Shown here: piece after piece, positions 1-8,780 of the stretch | Layout: each line of letters starts with the position of its first letter | Numbering within the stretch: position 1 is the stretch's first letter | NCBI GenBank assembly: GCA_040756745.1 | Contig: JBFLYO010000011.1 | Coordinates: forward strand, 1 to 64,000 | Direction of reading: 5' to 3' | Length of the DNA: 64,000 nucleotides | From: JBFLYO01 sp040756745 | GTDB taxonomy: Bacteria > Bacteroidota > Ignavibacteria > UBA10030 > UBA6906 | Program-made: the position numbers and the translations under genes | Notes under the pieces: generated by a model | Told to the model about the DNA's origin: nothing | What the model saw: the letters and a program-made list of their open reading frames with translations, nothing else | Databases searched by the model: none

Positions 1-2
1 TA

Positions 3-3000
3 GCGTACGAATGGCCCAAGAACACCAAGCGCGAGTATGTGGCGTTGCTCTCGCTCTGGATTGGCGGCGAAGTCGTTGACGAGTCGGGGAACACGATTCG
101 TATCGTTGACCTTCCGGCCTTCCGGAGCAACCCGGCAAGCGGGGCGGACTGGAACGTGCTCCCAGTTCCGGGCTACTTCAATGACAAGGCGGCCGGCGGC
201 GGCAAAATCGCGAAGAGCGACGATCCTGGTACGTGGCCCTCATTCTGGCCGGACAAGATCGACGACGCAGTCGATCCCGGTTGGAAGGGGAAGTGGAACG
301 GGTTTTTCGGCAAGAATCAGTTCAATGCCGACCAGGAGATGTTCTATCGTGTCGGAGACGACAATTATGATCGTTACAATTATGTTCCCGATACCACCGA
401 TCGGTCGCGCCGCGGCCTCGGGCTGATTGTGGATACGCGGGTCCTCCAGTGGTCGCAGGTCTCGGTGGCCGATGCGGTCTTCTTCATCCATGAGTTCAAG
501 AACGACGGTACAAAAGACATCAAGAAGGTAGGAACCACGATCTGGCTCGCGGACCTTGTCGGAGGAGATGGGGACTCGCAGGATGACACCCCAGACTTTG
601 ACCTGCGCCTCGCGGTTGCGTTTTCACTGGACAAGGACGGGCGGAGCAGCAATCCGTTTTTCCAGGGGACATTCGTCGGTGCCGTGGCGACAAGCTTCCT
701 CGAGACCCCGGGGAATGCCCAGGATCGCATCGATAACGACGGCGATAGCCCTGAAAACCCTCAAACGGGGGGAGGGCCACCCGTAACGCTCTCGATGATT
801 GCCGGGGAGATCTCGGGCGATCAGGTCGATAACAACGGGAATGGACTCATCGACGAGGATTCGACCTACGTTGCCTTCGGGACACAGAAGGCTGCGACCT
901 TTGCTGATGGCATCGACAATAATGACAACGGCGAGGCGGGGAGTCCGGTGGTTACCCAGCAGATGGTCAATCAGGCCGCGAGCGACCCATGGAACCGCTG
1001 GCCGCCGAACCCGGAATCAGACTCGTTCATGACAAGGCTCGACGGAAAGCCGATCATCCACCTTATCGGCCTGGGGCCCGAGGACGTCGGGAAACGGTTC
1101 AAGGACAACGTTGACAACGACGGCAGCTCCTACGGCAACTGGCCGACGGTCACGCAGACGATGATCGACCAGGCAGCAACCGACCCGTACAATCGGTACA
1201 GAGTGTCCGGGACGAACATCGTCCTGTACAACCTCACGTCCGCTTTGCTCGGGAAGAAGTACCTGAATGTTGATGGCGCCCGAGACGCAGGGATCGATGA
1301 GAAGATCGACGAAATGATCGACGAGTCCCGCGACGACGGGATCGACAACAATGGCGACTGGAATCCCGTGGCAGACGACGTCGGTCTCGACGGTGCCGCG
1401 GGAACGGGCGACCCTGGAGAGGGTGATGGACGGCCGACGTCGGGCGCGGGGACTCAGTTCCCCGGCGAGCCCCATATCGACAAGACCGATATCAAAGAAG
1501 CGGACATGATCGGTCTGACGAACGTCCAGTACAAGGTCGCCGGCGGGATCAATTTCAACACGACTGCCGACATCGTCTACTGGGCCGATTTCATGACGCC
1601 GGGGAAATTCGTTGACCCGGCGGAGATCAAAGCCGCGGGACCGGGTGATTACGACCTCTTCGTATCGTCGGGATTCTTCCCGTTGCTCGCAGGTCAGACA
1701 GAGCGAGTCTCATATTCCGCAGTGTTCGGCAACGCCGTCCAGGCGGGCGATCCTGACGCCTCCGGCGCAAAGGCGGATGCCCTCCGGAAGCGGGTCACCG
1801 CTCAGCTCGCGTACAATGAGAACTACCAGTTCGCTCAGGTTCCGATCGAGCCGAACCTTACGGCGGTTGCGGGCCCGCGAATCGTGGATGGACGGCGGAT
1901 CTCGACAAAACCGCAAGTGACGCTTTACTGGGGCGATCGCGCAGAGAGATCGGAAGACAGATTCTTGGGGGGCATCGGAGCAGACGCGCGCGACTTTGAG
2001 GGGTACCGGATCTATCGATCAACGGATCCCGCGTTTCAGGATGCAAAACTCATCACTGACGGGCAGGGGAATCCAGCACCGTTCCTGAAGCCGATTGCGC
2101 AATTCGACCTAAAGGACGGCATCAAGGGGTTCAGTGCTCAGGCCTACAACGGCGTGCTCTTCTATCTGGGAGACGACACAGGCTTGCAGCACACCTGGAC
2201 GGACACGACCGTCCAATTGGGACAAAAATACTACTATGCGATCCGGGCGTACGACAAGGGCTATCTTCCGCTGAACATTACTCCCTCGGAGAGCAACATC
2301 AGGATTAACATTGACAATACGACGGGGGAGGTGCGTGACGTGGGGCCGTCGGTGGCCATCGTTACACCCGAGGCCCCGGCAGCGGGCTATGTCGAACCGG
2401 GTGTCACGGACATCGTCCATGTCGCAGGGACCACGACGAGCACCATCGGGTACAACATGGTCGATGCATCCAGAATGCGCGACCGCAGGTACCGGGTGAC
2501 ATTTGAGGACACCGTGCTCGCGGGAGCAGGGGCGGCGTTCGATACCTTCACGACGAAGACGGTGACGCTGGCAGATATCACCGCCTCCGGAGTTGTCGAT
2601 ACGCTCATCGCGCGCAGCCGGGCGGTTGCGGATACCGTTGACCAGCCGGTAGTCAACGGCTTCAGACTTCTGCTGAAGAATCAATCGACCTTTGCACTGG
2701 ATCAGGCGAACTCGCGCTGGTCGCGACCTGGAGTGTTTCCTTTCATCTGGGAAAAATGGGCGAACGGGTCGTTCATCGGTCAGACCTTCCCGAACGATTA
2801 TATGGTCGTCTTCGGGCCCGCCGGCATTGACACCTCGGTTGCCGTGAGGATCGCCGCGAACATCACTCCGCGGGTTGTACCCATCAACTTCAAAGTGTAC
2901 AACACCTACGACAATACGCCTGTCGGCGTGTCGTTCGCCGAGCGCGAGCTGACGGGCGGGGCGGGGAGATTGACCTGCGCATACGACTCGAATTTCCAGG

Positions 3001-3533
3001 GAGGGAACAAGAACGACTGGGCGGTCCTCGTGGAACGGAACAAAGCGGGGAACCAGGTCCTTACATGGTGGTTCGCGCTGACGTTCGATCCGACGAAGGG
3101 GAACCCCGCAGAGGGGGACACCCTGTACATACGAACCTCGAAGCTGTTCCGCTCCCACGACGTGTTCGAGTTCACGACGCACGCCCAGACAATCGACCCC
3201 GCCCTTGCGAAAAGCGGTCTCGACAAGATCAAGGTCGTTCCGAATCCGTACATTGCGGCGGCAACGTGGGAAGGTGCCAACCCGTTTGCCAGCGGGAGAG
3301 GTCCTCGCTCGCTCCATTTCACGCATCTCCCGCAGTCCTGCACGATCCGCATCTATACGGTCAGTGGCGAGCTGGTCACGGTCATCTCCCATGAGGGTAC
3401 GGCGCTCGACGGCACCGCGGAGTGGAACCTGTTGACTCGGGATGCCCTCCCGGCGGCGTACGGCATCTATATCTATCATATCGATGCGCCGGGCGTGGGG
3501 GAGAAGGTCGGCAAATTCGCTGTGATTAAGTGA
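3..3533 (+). CDS. Large secreted surface protein, 5'-truncated by the window edge
   Basis: The reading frame is open to the left edge, so the true start lies outside the window; the first possible start inside is a GTG at 39. The visible 1177 residues lack the signal peptide. Roughly residues 235-470 hold five Asp/Asn-rich loops of the type [IV]-D-N-[ND]-x-[GN], likely calcium-binding, and one segment is duplicated. A fibronectin-III-like stretch follows near residues 620-760 (nt 1860-2300, with an EGYRIYRSTDP motif typical of such proteins). The C-terminus (nt 3220-3533) has the VVPNPY, IRIYTVSGELV and YGIYIYHI pattern of the T9SS or FlgD-Ig-like tail domain. It is followed after 10 bp by a PorV-like gene, which fits export by T9SS. 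No enzymatic motif was recognised; the role may be structural or adhesive. Confidence 0.75.
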   Translation, partial: AYEWPKNTKREYVALLSLWIGGEVVDESGNTIRIVDLPAFRSNPASGADWNVLPVPGYFNDKAAGGGKIAKSDDPGTWPSFWPDKIDDAVDPGWKGKWNGFFGKNQFNADQEMFYRVGDDNYDRYNYVPDTTDRSRRGLGLIVDTRVLQWSQVSVADAVFFIHEFKNDGTKDIKKVGTTIWLADLVGGDGDSQDDTPDFDLRLAVAFSLDKDGRSSNPFFQGTFVGAVATSFLETPGNAQDRIDNDGDSPENPQTGGGPPVTLSMIAGEISGDQVDNNGNGLIDEDSTYVAFGTQKAATFADGIDNNDNGEAGSPVVTQQMVNQAASDPWNRWPPNPESDSFMTRLDGKPIIHLIGLGPEDVGKRFKDNVDNDGSSYGNWPTVTQTMIDQAATDPYNRYRVSGTNIVLYNLTSALLGKKYLNVDGARDAGIDEKIDEMIDESRDDGIDNNGDWNPVADDVGLDGAAGTGDPGEGDGRPTSGAGTQFPGEPHIDKTDIKEADMIGLTNVQYKVAGGINFNTTADIVYWADFMTPGKFVDPAEIKAAGPGDYDLFVSSGFFPLLAGQTERVSYSAVFGNAVQAGDPDASGAKADALRKRVTAQLAYNENYQFAQVPIEPNLTAVAGPRIVDGRRISTKPQVTLYWGDRAERSEDRFLGGIGADARDFEGYRIYRSTDPAFQDAKLITDGQGNPAPFLKPIAQFDLKDGIKGFSAQAYNGVLFYLGDDTGLQHTWTDTTVQLGQKYYYAIRAYDKGYLPLNITPSESNIRINIDNTTGEVRDVGPSVAIVTPEAPAAGYVEPGVTDIVHVAGTTTSTIGYNMVDASRMRDRRYRVTFEDTVLAGAGAAFDTFTTKTVTLADITASGVVDTLIARSRAVADTVDQPVVNGFRLLLKNQSTFALDQANSRWSRPGVFPFIWEKWANGSFIGQTFPNDYMVVFGPAGIDTSVAVRIAANITPRVVPINFKVYNTYDNTPVGVSFAERELTGGAGRLTCAYDSNFQGGNKNDWAVLVERNKAGNQVLTWWFALTFDPTKGNPAEGDTLYIRTSKLFRSHDVFEFTTHAQTIDPALAKSGLDKIKVVPNPYIAAATWEGANPFASGRGPRSLHFTHLPQSCTIRIYTVSGELVTVISHEGTALDGTAEWNLLTRDALPAAYGIYIYHIDAPGVGEKVGKFAVIK

Positions 3534-3543
3534 GAGGTCGCCC

Positions 3544-4605
3544 ATGAGAACGAAGAACACCAGTGGATCGGTACTTTGTCGCGGAGTGCGGGTTGGACGG
3601 ATGTCCGTACCGACGGCGATGGTCATCCTGTGTGCGTGGCCCCTCACTGCACAGGTGACAAAGGTTGGAACAACGGCGGCGAAGTTCCTGAGCATCCCCG
3701 TAGGTGCGCGAGCCCTCGGAATGGGGGGTGCGTACGTTGCGGTTGCCAACGACCCTGCCGCCATGTACTGGAATGCCGCGGGCCTCGCAGGCCAGTACCA
3801 AGCGGAGGCAATGTTCAATCACGCAAACTGGATAGCGGACATCGATTTCAATTATGGGGGGGTGGTGTTTCCTCTCGGCGATCTCGGAATGGCGGGCGTC
3901 AATTTCACGTCGCTCAACGCGGGAGAGATGGAACGCACCACCGAAGATCAACCCGAAGGGACAGGGGAGATGTTCACGGCGGGAAGTTTCGCAGTGGGGA
4001 TTTCCTATGCACGGTCGCTCACCGATTGGTTCTCGATCGGGGCAAATGTGAAGTATGTCAATGAGAGGATCTGGAATTCCAGCGCCACCGGTATTGCGCT
4101 TGACGTGGGTACGTTGTTTTCCACGCCGTTCGAGGGTCTCAAATTCGGCGCCGCAATCACCAACTTCGGGACCAAGATGAGGATCAACGGCGATGACCTT
4201 CTGGTACTGAAGGACATCAGCAGCAACAATGGGAACAATCCCAACGTCAATGCGAACCTTTCCACCGACTACTTTGATCTCCCATTGACGCTGAGAATCG
4301 GCCTATCGTATGTTCCCATCGCCAACGAGGACGAGATCCTGACGTTTGCGGTTGATGCCGTCCATCCCAACGACAATTCCGAGAGCATCAGCCTTGGGGG
4401 CGAGATTGCCGCATTTCAGCGGATCGTGGCGCTCCGGGCCGGATACAAGGCGCTCGGTGCAAAGGACGGTGAGGATCAGTTCACCGTCGGAGGCGGCGTT
4501 CGCTATGCCGTCGGCGGGGATTTCGTCGTGAAGCTCGATTATGCCTTCCAAAAGTTCGGGCGCCTGAACAACGTTCATAAGTTCGGTGTCGGCGTCATGT
4601 TCTGA
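3544..4605 (+). CDS. PorV/PorQ family outer-membrane protein
   Basis: A 353-residue beta-barrel-type protein. The N-terminus has a basic stretch, a hydrophobic segment near residues 21-36 and a likely cleavage after ...PLTAQ. The mature protein begins with the family's hallmark: KFLSIPVGARALGMGGAY, then a DPAAMYWNAAGLA motif. The rest alternates short amphipathic strands and ends in Phe, as outer-membrane barrels do. PorV shuttles T9SS cargo to the surface attachment complex; many paralogues in this phylum have less defined roles. Its position directly after a large surface protein suggests it serves that protein. The ATG at 3544 follows a GAGAGG ribosome site; an in-frame ATG at 3601 would still leave a signal peptide. 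Confidence 0.85.
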   Translation: MRTKNTSGSVLCRGVRVGRMSVPTAMVILCAWPLTAQVTKVGTTAAKFLSIPVGARALGMGGAYVAVANDPAAMYWNAAGLAGQYQAEAMFNHANWIADIDFNYGGVVFPLGDLGMAGVNFTSLNAGEMERTTEDQPEGTGEMFTAGSFAVGISYARSLTDWFSIGANVKYVNERIWNSSATGIALDVGTLFSTPFEGLKFGAAITNFGTKMRINGDDLLVLKDISSNNGNNPNVNANLSTDYFDLPLTLRIGLSYVPIANEDEILTFAVDAVHPNDNSESISLGGEIAAFQRIVALRAGYKALGAKDGEDQFTVGGGVRYAVGGDFVVKLDYAFQKFGRLNNVHKFGVGVMF

Positions 4606-4642
4606 TCGGCCTGTCCACCATCATTCACGAATCCATCCACAA

Positions 4643-4671
4643 TTGAGGAGAGACAGAGGCACTGCTACTAC
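4643..4671 (+). promoter_or_regulatory. Candidate promoter for the starch-binding-module protein
   Basis: TTGAGG and TACTAC are separated by 17 bases, matching the spacing of the other promoters in the window, but the -10 lacks the final T. Transcription would start near 4678, placing the following hairpin at the extreme 5' end of the mRNA. Confidence 0.35.
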
Positions 4672-4677
4672 AAGCTT

Positions 4678-4709
4678 GAAGAGTCCTAAACAATGGACTC
4701 TTCTTTGTT
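4678..4709 (+). terminator. Hairpin: terminator of the porV-like unit or 5' stem-loop of the next mRNA
   Basis: A perfect 9-bp stem (GAAGAGTCC with GGACTCTTC) and an 8-base loop, followed by TTTGTT. The stem and T-rich tail suit a Rho-independent terminator after the gene ending at 4605. The alternative is a leader stem-loop, because a promoter is predicted just upstream. An ATG at 4693 lies inside the loop and stem, which argues against it being the start of the next gene. Confidence 0.55.
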
Positions 4710-4743
4710 CCAATCCACCCAATCATTCACATCGGAGGTAGCC

Positions 4744-6645
4744 ATGAATCGAAGGTGGCTAATGCTGTGTCACGTGCTGGCGGTCGTGATGATTGCCGGT
4801 CTCGTGACCGACACCGCCGTGGCACAGAACAACGTGACCTTCCGGGTCAACATGTCGATCAAGATGCGGGAAGGAACCTTTCTTCCCGGGTCGGGCGACA
4901 TCGTCCGCGTCGCCGGGTCGTTTAATAACTGGGGAAGCTCGACCGATACGCTGACCAAGGGAGTGTCCGATAGCATTTTCAGCAAAACTATCTCGCTGTC
5001 GGCGGGAGGTATTCAGTACAAGTTCCTCAAGACGCTGCGCGGAGGGCTGGACTGGGAATCCGATCCGCCGAATGGGCCGGGCAATCGGTCGTATACGGTT
5101 GTGGCCGGTGCACAGACCCTTCCCGTTGTCTGGTTTGACAACGATTCAGTCTTCACTCCGGCGGTCAACGTGAATGTCACGTTTCGCGTGAACATGGCAG
5201 TGAAGATGCAGGAGAACACCTTCCTGCCCGACAGCGGCGACATTGTCCGCGTTGCAGGATCGTTCAACAGCTGGGGAAGCTCGACGGACACCCTGACCAA
5301 GGGACCGACGGACAGCATTTATAGCAAGACGATCTCGCTGCTCGAGAACACGGCAATTCAGTACAAGTTCCTCAAGACAACACGGGGCGGTCTCGATTGG
5401 GAGCAAGATCCACCCAATGGACCGGGCAACCGCTCATTCACTGTGCCCGTTGGCGGTGGTTCGCCTGCTGTTGCCTACTTTAATGATGACGCCGTAGTGA
5501 ACACGCCTGTCAACACGAACATCCTGTGGGAGGTCGACATGAAGACCTTCCAACAGCTCGGATGGTTCGATCCATCGAAGGACACGATGCAGGTACGGGG
5601 TGGTTTCGAGGGGTGGAGCGGGACCGACATCTCGCAGGATTTCATCCAGCCCAACCTCTTCAATATCACGCTGGGCTACATCGGCACGTCGGGCGATGTA
5701 CTGGACTACAAGTTCTTCATCAAACAGGACTCGGCCACGGCGTTCGCCCGGTGGGGTGCGGATTACGATTCCCACAAGGATGATTACAACTACGAACATC
5801 CCGCCGAGCGGGGCGACGGCAACCAGAAATACACCGTCATCATCGCTTCCAACCAGGGACCGACCACGTCGCTGTTCAGCCAGATTCACCCGCGCGGTCT
5901 TTTCAATGCGACCGACTCGACCAACGTGACATTCACGGTCAACATGGGTCCGGCAAAGCGGTATTCCAACCCCTTCGTACCGGCGACAGATACCGTGAAG
6001 CTGGTGATCTACAATAGACTCTGGCTTGCGTCGCAATGGAAGAGTCAGGGTGCGGCCAACTTCACTGAAACGAAAAAGTTGACCCTTGCGGCGGGTGGCG
6101 GGGACTCGGTGTACACCGTGACGATCAAAGTCAAGGGGAAGACGCACTACAACATACTGTATTACTACCGCGTTAATAAGTCGGATGGCACCAGCTACGA
6201 CGAAGGCGGCGGGCTCGGGAAGCAGAATCCGTACCGCTCGCGTTTCATCCGTAACGGTGAAGCCGGAGCGTGGGGACCGGCATACAACTTCCCGCAGGAC
6301 ACGTGGCAGAAAGATGCCCCGATGCCCGGTGAGACGGCGCTCTATCCCACCGACGTGCAGGACCTGGCTCCCGGCGAGCCGCTTGTGTACAAGTTGAGCC
6401 AGAACTACCCGAATCCATTCAACCCGGTCACGGTGATCAGATATTCGCTGCCGACCGCGTCGCACGTCTCATTGAAGGTGTTCAATATCCTCGGCCAGGA
6501 AGTTGCCACGCTGGTCAACGGCGTGCAGCCCCAGGGCCAGTACGTCCAGCTCTTTGAAGCCCGAAACCTTGCCTCCGGCGTGTACTTCTATCGCCTCGAA
6601 GCGGGTCCGTTCACGGACGTCAAGAAGATGCTGCTGCTAAAGTAA
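4744..6645 (+). CDS. T9SS-exported protein with repeated starch-binding-like modules
   Basis: The start is the ATG at 4744, preceded by a strong CGGAGGT ribosome site; this gives 633 residues with a signal peptide ending ...DTAVAQ. Two near-identical modules of about 114 residues follow (NVTFRVNM..., with GSFNNWGSS or GSFNSWGSS and an IQYKFLK motif), then a third, more distant one (GGFEGWSGTD, DYKFFIKQD) and a fourth starting NVTFTVNMG. The FN-W and YKF signatures are those of CBM48/CBM20-like glycan-binding E-set domains. The C-terminal 85 residues are a T9SS type A sorting domain (QNYPNPFNPVTVIRYSLP, GVYFYRLEAG). No catalytic domain is visible. Inferred role: surface capture of alpha-glucans, consistent with the starch cluster 4 kb downstream. 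Confidence 0.75.
   Translation: MNRRWLMLCHVLAVVMIAGLVTDTAVAQNNVTFRVNMSIKMREGTFLPGSGDIVRVAGSFNNWGSSTDTLTKGVSDSIFSKTISLSAGGIQYKFLKTLRGGLDWESDPPNGPGNRSYTVVAGAQTLPVVWFDNDSVFTPAVNVNVTFRVNMAVKMQENTFLPDSGDIVRVAGSFNSWGSSTDTLTKGPTDSIYSKTISLLENTAIQYKFLKTTRGGLDWEQDPPNGPGNRSFTVPVGGGSPAVAYFNDDAVVNTPVNTNILWEVDMKTFQQLGWFDPSKDTMQVRGGFEGWSGTDISQDFIQPNLFNITLGYIGTSGDVLDYKFFIKQDSATAFARWGADYDSHKDDYNYEHPAERGDGNQKYTVIIASNQGPTTSLFSQIHPRGLFNATDSTNVTFTVNMGPAKRYSNPFVPATDTVKLVIYNRLWLASQWKSQGAANFTETKKLTLAAGGGDSVYTVTIKVKGKTHYNILYYYRVNKSDGTSYDEGGGLGKQNPYRSRFIRNGEAGAWGPAYNFPQDTWQKDAPMPGETALYPTDVQDLAPGEPLVYKLSQNYPNPFNPVTVIRYSLPTASHVSLKVFNILGQEVATLVNGVQPQGQYVQLFEARNLASGVYFYRLEAGPFTDVKKMLLLK
4831..5517 (+). repeat. Tandem duplication of a 114-residue glycan-binding module
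   Basis: Two in-frame copies, 4831-5172 and 5173-5517, each open with an Asn-Val-Thr-Phe-Arg-Val-Asn-Met codon run and share long stretches of identical DNA, for example GGGGAAGCTCGAC and CTGACCAAGGGA. Silent differences dominate, pointing to a fairly recent duplication kept under protein-level selection. Confidence 0.8.
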
Positions 6646-6670
6646 GCGAAGGTTTGGCTCTGCAGTTCTC

Positions 6671-6705
6671 AAGGCGGGGACCATGTCCCCGCCTTTGCGT
6701 TTTTC
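6671..6705 (+). terminator. Rho-independent terminator
   Basis: A perfect 11-bp stem, AAGGCGGGGAC with GTCCCCGCCTT, and a 3-base CAT loop, followed by TGCGTTTTT. It lies 25 bp after the stop codon at 6645. It also separates this gene from the convergent minus-strand gene ending at 6723; on that strand the T run is lacking, so termination is probably one-directional. Confidence 0.85.
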
Positions 6706-6722
6706 GTGAGGAGAACGGCGGG

Positions 6723-8780
6723 TTATCGTCCGATCAGTTGCCTGAGCAGCTGTCGAGCTTCGCGATCGTCAGGTGCAATGGCAAGACATTGTCGCACCTG
6801 TGCGATGGCATCAGCGGTGCGGCCGAGCTTGGCATACGCGACTCCCAGAAGGTAATGAGCGCCAGCAGCAGCGGGGCCCGGCAAAGACCAGCCGCCGCCC
6901 AGTGACATGCCCAGAGCCGTCTCAATCTGTGCCGCAGCCCGTGTTCCTTCTTCACGTTCGAGCAGGATGATGGCTGCTTTGAGCCGCGCGTAAGGGTTGT
7001 CTTCGGTGCGGATTGCGGCAAGATACTCTTCATACGCCTCGCCGTTCCTTCCTTCCATGCGATACAGGTCAGCGATGCGGAGAAGCGGCTGGTACGACGT
7101 CGAGAGAATACGCCCGACCGCCCGGCATTCCCGCCTCGCATCATCGTACCGCCCTACCGCAGCGTAATACTCACTGAGACGGTACCGTGCATCCGACCAT
7201 GCGAGTTTCCTCGAGACATACTCGTATGCCACCCCTTGTACCGTCGATTGCGGGACATAGGTAAAGGGTTTGCGGGAATCAGTGAACGGCCATCGGTGGG
7301 TCATTAGCGCAATCTTGATGTCACCCACGAGCCGATCGAACTCCGAGACCGTCGAACCAGCCATCAGTACCGAATCAGGAGGCAGGTCGGTCCAGCGCCA
7401 ATCCGATTGGGGAGCGAGCACGTCGGCTTCATAGATTGCACGTGTCCAGGATTTTGCAAGAAGAAAGTACCCTTCAATAGTGGGATGAAGGTGTTCCAGG
7501 ATCAGTTCGTGGCCAGGGAGACCGCCTGGTGAAGCTGCTGCAAATGTTGAGTCGGCACGCGCAAGTGGGATCCCGTAGCGGCGGCAGACGGCCGCAAGTG
7601 TGTCCTGGAATTCCTCCGTTGCACGAAACCGAAGTCCGTCGAGGTCTTTGGCCCTGACCAGCGAGACGCGAGCCGCAGCGCTGTCTCCACGGGCCAACTG
7701 CGCCCGGCCAAGGCGATACCACGCTGTCGGGCTTCCGGGGTGAATCATGAGGATGGCCTGATACGCCACCGCTGCTGCTATCCAATCGCCGGTCATAGAC
7801 AGGTGGTCCCCCGCCTCGAGCATTGCGCTGAAATTTGCCTTCCCCCCCTCTCTGGCGCTGTCAGATGCGGCATCACGGAAGGGAGGGAGATCACGGATGT
7901 TGCTCACCAGTGCACTGAACATCAGAGGAACCCCTGCGTCCTTCGCTTTGACAATGATGGAGGTGAGGTTCTCCCTGAATGCCGTGAGCGTGCTCCGATA
8001 TACCTCGCCCTGATATAGGATGTCCTGTTGTCCCACCATCTGGCCCATAAGTGTGCCGCCCGGGATCGCGGGGGCAGGGATCACCATTTCCCTGACACGC
8101 TCCACCGCGTCGCGAAGCAGCAGAGCAATCTTGATCCGTAGCAGAGGCAGCATGAGCCGGGTCATCCAGGGCCGCGTTCTTGGTCCCATCGAGGAACCGG
8201 CGCCGTAGACCCCGTAGAATTCGTTGTGGCCGAGGTAAACAACGATGAGGTCCGGATCCTGAGCAAGGACTTCGTCCACAAGATCGTCGACGACGAAACT
8301 GCCGACAGCGGACATGCCGACATTGATGATCTCGATATTGTACTCCGGGAGCAATGCCCGCAGCCGGTCACCGACGAACGACGGGGCAGTGGCGTGGAAC
8401 TCGTACGGAAATCCTGCCATCGTCGATTCGCCGAGGAAAAAGATGCGCTTCGTGTTCCCGGGCTTGTGACGCAGGAAACTATCATCTGCCGGCTCGGGAA
8501 CCACGGCACCCCGCTGGTAGAAATAGCGGCGCGCGACGCCACGATTGATCATCAGCATATCCGGGTTCGCCCCGGGGCGGGGGACAACCAGCCTGAGATC
8601 GCCGCCATAGTGGGCCAGGCGAAGCGCTACTTCCAGCAGCACGAGGAACAGCACAGGTACAGCTGCCGTAACCGCAACAAACGTGAAGTGGCGGAATGAA
8701 GAGACAGGGTGGCCCGAACGGACGGCAGCTGGCCCCTCGCGGGGCTTTGAAGGGCCGACTGTATGACGATGACGCTTCAT
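6723..8780 (-). CDS. Membrane-anchored SGNH/GDSL hydrolase-like protein with TPR repeats (second of pair)
   Basis: 685 residues. A transmembrane segment (about 31-55) anchors a periplasmic SGNH domain: block I FFLGEST with candidate nucleophile Ser119, block II INVGMSAVG (152-160), block III GHNEF (184-188), block V EHLHP (429-433). The usual catalytic Asp three residues before the His is Glu here. TPR-like helices interrupt the domain (about 315-380) and fill the C-terminus (about 535-685). SGNH enzymes of this kind remove or transfer acyl groups on polysaccharides or peptidoglycan; the substrate is unknown. The start codon overlaps the upstream paralogue's stop by 4 bp, so the two are translationally coupled. 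Confidence 0.75.
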   Translation of the reverse strand: MKRHRHTVGPSKPREGPAAVRSGHPVSSFRHFTFVAVTAAVPVLFLVLLEVALRLAHYGGDLRLVVPRPGANPDMLMINRGVARRYFYQRGAVVPEPADDSFLRHKPGNTKRIFFLGESTMAGFPYEFHATAPSFVGDRLRALLPEYNIEIINVGMSAVGSFVVDDLVDEVLAQDPDLIVVYLGHNEFYGVYGAGSSMGPRTRPWMTRLMLPLLRIKIALLLRDAVERVREMVIPAPAIPGGTLMGQMVGQQDILYQGEVYRSTLTAFRENLTSIIVKAKDAGVPLMFSALVSNIRDLPPFRDAASDSAREGGKANFSAMLEAGDHLSMTGDWIAAAVAYQAILMIHPGSPTAWYRLGRAQLARGDSAAARVSLVRAKDLDGLRFRATEEFQDTLAAVCRRYGIPLARADSTFAAASPGGLPGHELILEHLHPTIEGYFLLAKSWTRAIYEADVLAPQSDWRWTDLPPDSVLMAGSTVSEFDRLVGDIKIALMTHRWPFTDSRKPFTYVPQSTVQGVAYEYVSRKLAWSDARYRLSEYYAAVGRYDDARRECRAVGRILSTSYQPLLRIADLYRMEGRNGEAYEEYLAAIRTEDNPYARLKAAIILLEREEGTRAAAQIETALGMSLGGGWSLPGPAAAGAHYLLGVAYAKLGRTADAIAQVRQCLAIAPDDREARQLLRQLIGR

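Noticed and set aside
2109..3818. 569-codon open frame on the minus strand
   Set aside because: It lies wholly opposite two convincing plus-strand genes, has no domain or signal peptide, and is Arg/Asp/Val-rich as expected of an antisense frame in GC-rich DNA.
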